From Mageeibacillus sp. UBA5442 (GTDB lineage: Bacteria; Bacillota; Clostridia; Saccharofermentanales; DTU023): a DNA stretch of 5,370 nucleotides. Every line of letters starts with the position of its first letter. The first letter of the stretch is position 1. The notes under the pieces were generated by a model, which saw nothing but the letters and a program-made list of their open reading frames with translations, was not told where the DNA came from and did no database searches. The DNA lies in NCBI GenBank assembly GCA_002427475.1, contig DIRG01000085.1:5644-11013 (forward strand), in the 5' to 3' direction. Positions 1 to 5,346 of this stretch are shown here, in pieces. A program made the translations under genes and the position numbers.

Positions 1-438
1 AATTTGCCTGTCGCTTAGTAATGGCGACAATCTGTCAACTATTTCACCCCCAAACACGTACTGCCCGCGCTGGATAGCGTACAGAGCAGGCAAAATATTG
101 TCCACATCAGACTTCATTAGATAGCCCATCGCACCCATGCGCAAAGCGGCAAGGACGTACTCTTCATCTACAAAGGTTGTTAAAAACAGAATTTTCGCCT
201 TCTCGTCTGCTGCCAAAATATGTTCGCCAGCCGTCAGGCCGTCCATTCCCTCCATGCGAATATCCAGCAAGAGAATGTCCGGACTAAACTCGCTGTATAG
301 GTCAATCGCCTCGTGACCGTCAGAGCCCGTGGCCACTACTTCGATCGCCTCATTCTTGTCACGGCGCGAGCCGAGCTCTATAATCGACTGCAAACTCTTA
401 CAGACTATGGGATCATCGTCAATAATTATTATTCTCAT
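1..438 (-). CDS. Response regulator, NarL/LuxR family (C-terminus cut by window edge)
   Basis: The gene reads leftward from ATG at 436-438 and stays open for 146 codons to base 1, so the C-terminus lies outside the window. The visible part is a receiver domain: acidic pair D7/D8 in the motif IIDDDP, phospho-acceptor D59 in LLLDIRMEGMDG, switch Thr87 in LFLTTF and the invariant Lys109 in GYLMKSD. After a short linker the last residues, LSDRQI, resemble the start of a LuxR-type helix-turn-helix; family members are usually about 210-220 residues, so roughly 70 are missing. AAGGAG (plus 443-448) sits 4 bases before the start. It lies 51 bases downstream of a HisKA_3 kinase on the same strand, so it should be the phosphorylation partner of that kinase and a DNA-binding transcription factor. 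The receiver assignment is secure; the DNA-binding domain is inferred from family and kinase type. Confidence 0.93.
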   Translation of the reverse strand, partial: MRIIIIDDDPIVCKSLQSIIELGSRRDKNEAIEVVATGSDGHEAIDLYSEFSPDILLLDIRMEGMDGLTAGEHILAADEKAKILFLTTFVDEEYVLAALRMGAMGYLMKSDVDNILPALYAIQRGQYVFGGEIVDRLSPLLSDRQI

Positions 439-489
439 CTCTCTCCTTGTGGGTGTCACGTTAGTTCCTCAACTTGTATACGTCGGCCT

Positions 490-1599
490 TTATGTTTCCG
501 TTTCAGGCATGGCATCGCTTTTTGCGGGTAATCTGGCAAAAATCCTATAGCCGGACTGTCGGTTCACATTTAACGTACCGCCGATAGCTGTGACGCGCTC
601 CTCTAGGCTCAGTAGGCCGATGCCATCTGTCTGGGGTTTTCCGCCAATCGTGTAGCCGTTATCTGCTAATAATAGTTGGTAATGGTCTCCCCACTGTTTT
701 AATGAAATACTGACTCTACTGGCATTAGAGTGTTTAGCAGTGTTGTTTAAGCCCTCGCGGCAAATAGCTAGTACTGTGTAAAAAAGCGTGGGACTCAGTT
801 GATCGTTAATTTGCACACTGCAATGCAGAGGGCAGAATTTGAAGTCATGCGCCAGCTTTTCCAAGGCTGTTTCAATCGACAAAGATTCGGTATGAATGTC
901 GTGGATACTGTTTCTTATCATTTCCATTGCTTCAGATAAAGTCTCTCTCAAAGAACTGTACTGCGCCTGCTCGTCAGCGGCCAGCAAATCGAGTTCAGCC
1001 ACCTGCAAGATGGCACTCGTCAATTTATGTCCGACATTGTCGTGAATTGACCGGGCAATGCGATTTCTCTCGGCTAAAATATCTGAGGCGCGGTCTAACT
1101 CTCGCTGAGCCATCAGCTGGTGATTCAGCTGCCTTTGCCTGCGCAATAGTTCTGACGAAGTGTCTACATAAGAATAGTGAGATTTCTCCAAGCTGTCTGT
1201 CCGTCTTGTCCAATATCCGAGGAAAATAGCAATGAGTGTTACGCCGTAAAGTAGAGCTATCTGCAAAGCAGAGATCTCTGCGTTCATGAGAGGGATTACT
1301 GTCAGCAAAAGCGGCCAGTTCCGTTTCCAATCGCCTACTTGGTAAGCCACTAGAGGTAGTCCGAAGAGCACGCCCGGCAAGAAAAAGCCCACAATGAGCA
1401 GCGTCAGATAAACGACTTGGCACAAAAGGTCGCTTCGCTGCTTGATTTTTTCCTGTTTGGAATATGCAAAGAACAAAGGTAGTGAAGCCAATAATACAAA
1501 TATGAGAACGCTCAACACCAGCAAGAGCTGCGGCTCCGAAACAAAGGTGAGCGCTACGCACAAGGCTGTGATTATGGCCAAATTTATAATGTGTGCCAT
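490..1599 (-). CDS. Multi-pass membrane sensor histidine kinase, HisKA_3 (NarL-partner) class
   Basis: This 369-residue kinase should autophosphorylate on His and pass phosphate to the regulator encoded just downstream. Residues 1-130 are very hydrophobic, with about five membrane segments (near 4-20, 24-45, 60-82, 95-107, 111-130) and only short loops, so there is no sizeable extracellular sensor domain. A charged, probably coiled-coil linker (about 145-185) leads to the H-box ERNRIARSIHDNVGHKLT with His186. The ATPase domain shows the N-box REGLNNTAKHSNAS (281-294), the D-box LADNG (311-315) and the G-box DGIGLLSLEERV (from 325). The start at 1599 is preferred over an in-frame ATG at 1656, because AAGGAG (plus 1605-1610) lies 5 bases ahead of it and the protein then begins directly with a membrane segment. 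The layout resembles DesK, LiaS and LnrJ-type kinases that sense events in the membrane; the actual signal is unknown. Confidence 0.93.
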   Translation of the reverse strand: MAHIINLAIITALCVALTFVSEPQLLLVLSVLIFVLLASLPLFFAYSKQEKIKQRSDLLCQVVYLTLLIVGFFLPGVLFGLPLVAYQVGDWKRNWPLLLTVIPLMNAEISALQIALLYGVTLIAIFLGYWTRRTDSLEKSHYSYVDTSSELLRRQRQLNHQLMAQRELDRASDILAERNRIARSIHDNVGHKLTSAILQVAELDLLAADEQAQYSSLRETLSEAMEMIRNSIHDIHTESLSIETALEKLAHDFKFCPLHCSVQINDQLSPTLFYTVLAICREGLNNTAKHSNASRVSISLKQWGDHYQLLLADNGYTIGGKPQTDGIGLLSLEERVTAIGGTLNVNRQSGYRIFARLPAKSDAMPETET

Positions 1600-1604
1600 T
1601 TTTA

Positions 1605-1610
1605 CTCCTT
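1605..1610 (-). promoter_or_regulatory. Ribosome binding site deciding the kinase start
   Basis: On the minus strand this reads AAGGAG, 5 bases before the ATG at 1597-1599. It supports this start rather than the in-frame ATG 19 codons upstream, which would put the Shine-Dalgarno sequence inside the coding region. Confidence 0.8.
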
Positions 1611-1637
1611 GCCTTTTTGAAAACGATGCTTGGTCTG

Positions 1638-1702
1638 AATGTAAAGTATGACACAATTCTATTCATCTTCTTGGATATTAGCAAAGAATTTACATTTGTC
1701 AT
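1638..1702. repeat. Inverted pair of AATGTAAA and ATGACA elements around the kinase promoter
   Basis: AATGTAAA at 1638-1645 is matched by its exact reverse complement TTTACATT at 1689-1696. Each copy has an ATGACA hexamer beside it: ATGACA at 1648-1653 on the plus strand and TGTCAT at 1697-1702, which is ATGACA on the minus strand. The order of the two elements is not mirrored: both hexamers lie to the right of their octamer in window coordinates. The pair brackets the putative -10 box and start point of the kinase promoter. It could be a two-site operator for the regulator, or a chance similarity in AT-rich DNA. Confidence 0.35.
1675..1702 (-). promoter_or_regulatory. Candidate sigma-A promoter for the kinase-regulator pair
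   Basis: Read on the minus strand, a -35 box ATGACA (plus 1697-1702, five of six matches to TTGACA) is followed after 16 bases by a -10 box TAATAT (plus 1675-1680, four of six matches to TATAAT). Transcription would start near 1668, giving a leader of about 70 bases before the kinase start. The -35 box overlaps the TGTCA-N10-TGACA inverted repeat, so a protein bound there could control this promoter. Assigned by eye from consensus only. Confidence 0.5.
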
Positions 1703-1716
1703 TTATAACAGTGACA
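1697..1716. promoter_or_regulatory. Inverted repeat TGTCA-N10-TGACA, candidate operator
   Basis: TGTCA at 1697-1701 and TGACA at 1712-1716 are perfect reverse complements separated by 10 bases. Their half-site centres are 15 bases apart, not a whole number of helical turns. The element lies between the two divergent transcription units and covers the likely -35 box of the kinase promoter. NarL-type regulators often bind such short inverted sites, so this is a plausible target of the neighbouring regulator; binding is inferred. Confidence 0.35.
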
Positions 1717-1721
1717 GTACA

Positions 1722-1737
1722 CACTACTGCGCTAGTG
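1722..1737. promoter_or_regulatory. Inverted repeat CACTA-N6-TAGTG, candidate operator of the transporter operon
   Basis: CACTA at 1722-1726 and TAGTG at 1733-1737 form a perfect 5-bp inverted repeat with spacer CTGCGC. It lies where a -35 box would be expected for the TATATT at 1748-1753, and no good -35 hexamer is present there. That arrangement fits a promoter needing an activator, but a chance repeat of this size is possible. Confidence 0.3.
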
Positions 1738-1747
1738 CACGCAACGC

Positions 1748-1753
1748 TATATT
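1748..1753 (+). promoter_or_regulatory. Possible -10 element of the ABC transporter operon
   Basis: TATATT is the best -10-like hexamer ahead of the ATPase gene (five of six matches to TATAAT), about 45 bases before its start codon. The expected -35 position (about 1725-1730, TACTGC) does not resemble TTGACA and falls inside the CACTA-N6-TAGTG repeat. Weak assignment from base composition and position. Confidence 0.25.
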
Positions 1754-1798
1754 AACTATGGCAGACTCAAGATAGTGCTGCCGTGAGAGGAGAATAAG

Positions 1799-2767
1799 AT
1801 GCCGAATAATTTGGTGAACAATACATTGATCGACGTTGAGGTCAAGGATCTAGTTAAACGCTACAAAGAGTTGGTGGCCGTTGATCACCTCAGCCTTAAC
1901 ATTAAGCGAGGAGAAATATTCGGTTTGTTGGGCCCGAACGGATCCGGTAAATCCACTCTGATTAACTGCATCCTAGCGCTACTGCGCTTTGATCAAGGTG
2001 AGGTGAAGATCTTCGGCGAGACTATGACGCCGCAATCATATGATATCAAGCAGCAAATTGGACTCGTCCCTCAGGAAATTTCAGTTTATAAAGAACTCAG
2101 TGTTTACGATAATATAGATTATTTCTGCGGACTATATGTCGAGGACAAGGCTACGCGTCGGCGCTACATTTCTGAAGTCCTTGACTTTGTTCAACTTAAT
2201 GATTTCAAAACTTTCCTTCCACGCAAGCTCTCGGGCGGTCTGCTGCGCCGGTTGAACCTAGCCTGTGGCATCGCCCATAAACCGCGCCTGATCTTCCTAG
2301 ATGAGCCGACGGTAGCAGTTGATCCGCAGACGAGAAATCGCATTTTGGAAGGTATTAAGCAGCTGCGCAACGAGGGTTCCACCATCATCTACACTACGCA
2401 CTATATGGAAGAAGTTGAATTCCTCTGTGACCGCTTAGCGATTTTAGATCACGGCAAAATCCTAGTCAGCGGTAGCAACGACGAAATAATTGCCATGTCT
2501 TCTATCAGCGAATCGATAAAGATTGTCGTCTACAATCTGCCGGATAGCTTAGTTGAACGGCTGCAAAGCAATCCGAGCGTGGACTCACTCTCTTATCAGG
2601 AAGGCAATCTCAATCTGACGATGAAGCAGGGCGGCAATAACCTCTTGGCTGTATTGCAAATCCTGACTGAGGCCGGTTTCACACCTGTAAGTGTCACTAG
2701 CGAAAACCCGACCCTCAATGATGTCTTCCTTGAAATTACAGGCAAGGAGCTACGTGACCATGCTTAG
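1799..2767 (+). CDS. ABC transporter ATP-binding protein, DrrA/LnrL-like drug-export type
   Basis: This 322-residue cytoplasmic ATPase should power the two permeases encoded after it. It shows Walker A GPNGSGKST (45-53), Q-loop Gln92 in LVPQE, ABC signature LSGGLLRR (144-151), Walker B LIFLDEP (164-170) with catalytic Glu169, D-loop VAVD (172-175) and switch His201. Residues about 235-312 form the extra C-terminal domain typical of antibiotic-export ATPases, ending in NPTLNDVFLEITGKELRD, the hallmark tail of the DrrA/NodI/LnrL group. AGAGGAG at 1786-1792 stands 6 bases before the ATG. The signature carries Leu where the canonical motif has Gln and relatives often have Met (LSGGM). The stop codon overlaps the next start, so the genes are translationally coupled. 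The divergent kinase-regulator pair suggests induction by a membrane stress or antibiotic. Family assignment is firm; the substrate is not known. Confidence 0.95.
   Translation: MPNNLVNNTLIDVEVKDLVKRYKELVAVDHLSLNIKRGEIFGLLGPNGSGKSTLINCILALLRFDQGEVKIFGETMTPQSYDIKQQIGLVPQEISVYKELSVYDNIDYFCGLYVEDKATRRRYISEVLDFVQLNDFKTFLPRKLSGGLLRRLNLACGIAHKPRLIFLDEPTVAVDPQTRNRILEGIKQLRNEGSTIIYTTHYMEEVEFLCDRLAILDHGKILVSGSNDEIIAMSSISESIKIVVYNLPDSLVERLQSNPSVDSLSYQEGNLNLTMKQGGNNLLAVLQILTEAGFTPVSVTSENPTLNDVFLEITGKELRDHA
2744..2749 (+). promoter_or_regulatory. Ribosome binding site deciding the first permease start
   Basis: AAGGAG lies inside the end of the ATPase gene, 10 bases before the ATG at 2760. This start gives a protein beginning MLRHLLKYGFK, the usual short cytoplasmic helix before membrane segment 1; an in-frame ATG at 2691 would add 23 residues with no family resemblance. 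Confidence 0.65.
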
Positions 2768-3956
2768 ACATCTGCTGAAATATGGTTTTAAAACTTACGT
2801 TCGCAATAGACCGAACTTAATCTGGAATATAGTCTTCCCCTTTGCCTACCTGGCAATCTTCTTTATGGCTCTCTTTTCCTTATCGGATACGAATTCCGGC
2901 CTTGACACTATTCACTTGGCTCTGGTGCCGGGGCACGCTGCGGTCGAACGGAGCGAGGTCGATGGGCTAAAGACCTTTCTAGCTTTTGCCGGTGAAGAAG
3001 GGAGCTGGCAGGATGAAGAAATCATCTTTTCGAATAATGAGGAGTCACTATTCGTATTTGTCGAGGGAGAGGAAAGTGAAGCTACAACTTGGCTAGAAGA
3101 AGACAAGATTGATGCAATGATCCTAATCGATGAAGAGCTCAGTTTCAAAGTCAACCCAATCCGTCGAATAGCGGCTACAGTTCTACATGAAGCACTGTCA
3201 TCTTATGAACGCATGAGCACAACCCAAGAGGTTTTAACTGCCGGCTATGCTGAAGGTAAATTTACGCCGCCAGCGGATGTCGCAGAAGTTGAGGCTAATC
3301 GCTTTTTGGGTATTGTTAAAGAAGGGCGCAGCAAGGCGATCTTGTCTGAGTTTATCTTCTTCTTCGCTGCCTTAGCTTATGTATCTTTCTTCCCTATCAG
3401 TAGCGGCACGGACGTTATCGAAAGTATCGAGCCTGGTCAATCTCCTCAGGCGCTGCGCAAAGCTGTAGCGCCGCTCAGCAAGTGGACTCATTTCTTCGGG
3501 GCTCTAATTCCGCGTTGGTTGACACATCTACTTTTGGTTGTTTTGGCTTACGGTTTTACACAGGTGTTGGGCATCGATTACGGCGGTGATCATTTGCGCA
3601 TCATAGCGCTACTCCTCTTGGGCACAAGTGCCGCCATCTTTACCGGCACCGCAATCGGCTCCCTCGTCCCCACAGGACAAGGACCAAAAGTTGCGCTGTC
3701 TATTAGCTTACCGCTGCTCTTCGCTATGGCCTCCGGCATGATGGCCAGTGAACTGCACACTCTGGTTATGCAATATGTTCCTTGGCTACACAATATCAAT
3801 CCGCTGGGACGTGTTACGAATGGACTGCACGCTCTGTATGCCGGAACGGACTTAAGCCGCTATATTGCTCAGCTGCAGGGTTTGGGCATCTACATAGCTG
3901 TCTGTTTCGCCTTAACTCTACTTGGAATCAGGAGGACGCGCTATGAAAGTGTTTAA
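2760..3956 (+). CDS. ABC-2 family permease, first subunit (LnrM-like)
   Basis: This is a 398-residue membrane subunit of the exporter. A short basic N-terminus (LKYGFKTYVRNRP) precedes membrane segment 1 (about 20-42), followed by a large extracytoplasmic domain (about 43-195) and five C-terminal membrane segments (about 196-217, 246-270, 280-304, 310-330, 374-391). This is the one-plus-five topology of ABC2_membrane_3-type permeases. The stretch NINPLGRVTNGLHALY (345-360) before the last segment matches the conserved NP.......... region of drug-export permeases. The loop between segments 2 and 3 (about 218-245) should contact the ATPase. The extracytoplasmic domain is strikingly acidic between residues 79 and 126 (18 Asp/Glu, one Lys). 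The gene starts 8 bases before the ATPase stop codon and ends 14 bases into the second permease gene, so the three products are probably made in matched amounts. The exported substrate is unknown; similarity to LnrM is judged from length and layout. Confidence 0.88.
   Translation: MLRHLLKYGFKTYVRNRPNLIWNIVFPFAYLAIFFMALFSLSDTNSGLDTIHLALVPGHAAVERSEVDGLKTFLAFAGEEGSWQDEEIIFSNNEESLFVFVEGEESEATTWLEEDKIDAMILIDEELSFKVNPIRRIAATVLHEALSSYERMSTTQEVLTAGYAEGKFTPPADVAEVEANRFLGIVKEGRSKAILSEFIFFFAALAYVSFFPISSGTDVIESIEPGQSPQALRKAVAPLSKWTHFFGALIPRWLTHLLLVVLAYGFTQVLGIDYGGDHLRIIALLLLGTSAAIFTGTAIGSLVPTGQGPKVALSISLPLLFAMASGMMASELHTLVMQYVPWLHNINPLGRVTNGLHALYAGTDLSRYIAQLQGLGIYIAVCFALTLLGIRRTRYESV
3930..3935 (+). promoter_or_regulatory. 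Ribosome binding site deciding the second permease start
   Basis: AGGAGG lies 7 bases before the ATG at 3943, giving an N-terminus MKVFKHFLKLLYSYR that mirrors the first permease. The alternative in-frame ATG at 3922 lies upstream of this site and lacks one of its own. Confidence 0.8.
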
Positions 3957-5121
3957 GCATTTTCTCAAGCTCTTATATAGCTATCGCAGCACACTCATAC
4001 CTTATCTTGTGATTTTTTTAGTAATCTTTGCCTCATTAATAATGAGCGTCTCGCCTGATCTGGAGCAACTCAGTCTCTATGAGCCGAAAATCGTCGTCTT
4101 TGATCATGACGATTCCGCACTGTCGCGACACTTTACGAGGTTTCTCTATAGCAAGAATGAAAAGGTAGAGATTGAGGAAGACGCCACTGTGATCGGCGAT
4201 GCCATCTTTGAAGATCGGATCAGTTATGCAGTCAGCATCCCGGCTGGTTTTGAAGCCGCCTTTGGCAATAGTGGCAACTATGCCGACCTGACCACTTATA
4301 CCAATTATAGCGACGGCTTAAACCAGCTAGTCGACAGCCAGATAGAGAGCTATCTTATGACTTGGGACAATTTCCGCATTGCATACGGCGGTACTGTGCC
4401 GGCAGCAGAGGCTGAGGCTACCCTAGATTTGGTCGATGAAATAATGAGCAGCGAGGTCGAGGGTACTATTCTGTCCACAGAGAACGGCGGCGACGTTGCT
4501 ATCGTTGCCACCTACCTGCGCTATCTCAACTACATACTGCTGGCCTTAGGTTTCATGACCGTGGGTCGTGCCATAACAGTTGTGGAAGAGCCGACGCTTA
4601 AGCGCCGCGATCTTGTCAGTGGTTATCCGGGAAGGAAGCGGACGATGTGGCTTTTCATCAGTGCCTTTATTGTCATGCTCTTGATTTGGATACTGATGGC
4701 CCTGGTAATGATGCTGCTTACCGGTTTTTCAGTCATCGGTGAAACTAGCGTCCGCTGGATGCTACTCTCGAGCCTGACTCACGTCTTGTCGATTTCTACT
4801 CTGGTCTTGCTCTTGACGCACATTTTTCCCAGCGAAGGAACGACTTCTTTCCTGGGCACAATCATAGCGCTGGCCACGGCCTTCGCCACCGGCATTTTTA
4901 TTCCTCGCGAGATAATTTGGCAACCATTGCAAACAGCCTTTTCTTTCCTCCCTACTTATTGGGACGTATCGAATCAGTACATATTGGAAGAGGCTGCTTA
5001 CACGCAGACAATTGATTTGACGAGTGTCTTGCAGAATATCGGGATTATGTTGCTGATGGCGCTGGTCTTCTTCAGCCTGACTTTGATCTTACGGCGAGTA
5101 CGCGAAAAAGAAACTATATAG
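3943..5121 (+). CDS. ABC-2 family permease, second subunit (LnrN-like)
   Basis: This 392-residue protein is the second, dissimilar membrane subunit of the exporter. A basic N-terminus (MKVFKHFLKLLYSYR) leads into membrane segment 1 (about 17-36). An extracytoplasmic domain (about 37-186) contains the family-typical stretch ISYAVSIPAGFEAAF (93-107), then five membrane segments follow (about 190-212, 236-260, 271-293, 301-320, 361-384). The C-terminus RRVREKETI is charged and cytoplasmic. A PREIIW...FLPTYWD region (321-341) lies before the last segment, at the position of the conserved P..W loop seen in ABC-2 exporters. It overlaps the first permease gene by 14 bases and is the last gene of the operon, with a hairpin 16 bases after its stop codon. 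Together with the ATPase it should form a heterodimeric-permease exporter as in LnrLMN. Substrate unknown. Confidence 0.88.
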   Translation: MKVFKHFLKLLYSYRSTLIPYLVIFLVIFASLIMSVSPDLEQLSLYEPKIVVFDHDDSALSRHFTRFLYSKNEKVEIEEDATVIGDAIFEDRISYAVSIPAGFEAAFGNSGNYADLTTYTNYSDGLNQLVDSQIESYLMTWDNFRIAYGGTVPAAEAEATLDLVDEIMSSEVEGTILSTENGGDVAIVATYLRYLNYILLALGFMTVGRAITVVEEPTLKRRDLVSGYPGRKRTMWLFISAFIVMLLIWILMALVMMLLTGFSVIGETSVRWMLLSSLTHVLSISTLVLLLTHIFPSEGTTSFLGTIIALATAFATGIFIPREIIWQPLQTAFSFLPTYWDVSNQYILEEAAYTQTIDLTSVLQNIGIMLLMALVFFSLTLILRRVREKETI

Positions 5122-5137
5122 TTCTAATTTCTACATT

Positions 5138-5171
5138 CTAGAAGCCGAGGTGATTTCACCTTGGCTTCTAG
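5138..5171 (+). terminator. Long hairpin after the transporter operon, possible terminator without a U-run
   Basis: CTAGAAGCCGAGGTGA (5138-5153) pairs with TCACCTTGGCTTCTAG (5156-5171), giving a 16-bp stem with a single G-U pair and a two-base formal loop, TT. It starts 16 bases after the last permease stop, the expected position for an operon terminator or a 3' stabilising stem. The bases after it (TAAAGTTTCG) do not form the usual U-run, and the minus-strand side has none either. It may therefore end transcription inefficiently, protect the mRNA 3' end, or be a dispersed palindromic element. Confidence 0.55.
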
Positions 5172-5180
5172 TAAAGTTTC

Positions 5181-5191
5181 GTGCCTGGCAC
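5181..5191. repeat. Short palindrome GTGCC-T-GGCAC
   Basis: GTGCC and GGCAC are perfect 5-bp reverse complements around a single T, followed by CAAATGTGAATTC. The GTGCCTGGCAC core resembles dispersed extragenic palindromes of the kind linked to Y1 (RAYT) transposases in some genomes. No transposase is present in this window, so membership of such a family is only a suggestion. Confidence 0.3.
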
Positions 5192-5215
5192 CAAATGTGA
5201 ATTCCTTGACAGAAA

Positions 5216-5247
5216 CAAAAAACCCCTACAACTTTCGTTACAGGGGT
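5216..5247 (-). terminator. Intrinsic terminator of the tRNA transcription unit
   Basis: Read on the minus strand, ACCCCT (5247-5242) pairs with AGGGGT (5227-5222). Inside it, after two mismatched positions, AAC and GTT close a GAAA tetraloop. The stem is followed at once by six T (5222-5217, sharing one with the stem), then G and three more T. This is a classical Rho-independent terminator a few bases beyond the CCA end of tRNA-Thr, so it should end the leftward tRNA transcript and insulate it from the convergent transporter operon. Confidence 0.88.
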
Positions 5248-5249
5248 CT

Positions 5250-5325
5250 TGGAGCCTTCTAAGGGAATTGAACCCTTGACCTCATCCTTACCATGGATGC
5301 GCTCTACCTACTGAGCTAAGAAGGC
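5250..5325 (-). tRNA. tRNA-Thr, anticodon GGU
   Basis: A complete 76-base tRNA folds without strain. The acceptor stem is GCCTTCT with AGAAGGC, the D-arm GCTC-AGTAGGTA-GAGC, and the anticodon arm CATCC-ATGGTAA-GGATG. The variable loop is AGGTC and the T-arm is AAGGG-TTCAATT-CCCTT. Loop positions 34-36 are GGT (plus 5290-5292), which reads the Thr codons ACC and ACU. The discriminator base is T and CCA is encoded (plus 5250-5252). It lies 21 bases downstream of a second tRNA on the same strand and directly ahead of an intrinsic terminator, so it is the last gene of a tRNA cluster that enters from the right. Confidence 0.97.
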
Positions 5326-5346
5326 ACTTATTGTTTCTCCGCTCTT

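Noticed and set aside
439..489. Possible small gene or terminator between the kinase and regulator genes
   Set aside because: The 51 bases hold only the regulator's ribosome binding site and a weak 4-bp inverted repeat (AGTT/AACT); there is no T-run and no open frame worth noting.
313..550. Two short plus-strand open frames across the regulator start and the kinase end
   Set aside because: They run antisense to the well-supported receiver domain and kinase and show no ribosome binding site or domain. One has a hydrophobic stretch that comes from the reverse of the regulator's first codons.
1025..1702. A 225-codon open frame on the minus strand overlapping the kinase gene in another frame
   Set aside because: The translation shows no recognisable domain, its start lies in the promoter region without a clear ribosome binding site, and it is fully explained as a shadow of the kinase, whose motifs are intact.
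1689..1718. TTTACA (1690-1695) or TTGTCA (1696-1701) as a plus-strand -35 box for the transporter operon
   Set aside because: No acceptable -10 hexamer lies 16-18 bases downstream of either.
2191..2388. Short minus-strand open frame inside the ATPase gene
   Set aside because: It is antisense to the signature and Walker B region of a certain ABC ATPase, with no supporting signal.
2912..3154. Serine-rich minus-strand open frame inside the first permease gene
   Set aside because: The serine richness is a by-product of the GAA/GAG-rich acidic codons on the plus strand.
5138..5325. Similarity between the hairpin arm (TAGAAGCCAAGG on the minus strand) and the tRNA-Thr 3' end (TAGAAGGCTCCAAG), considered as an integration-site duplication
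   Set aside because: The match needs a gap and covers only about 11 bases, no integrase is present, and the hairpin's self-complementarity explains the arm better.
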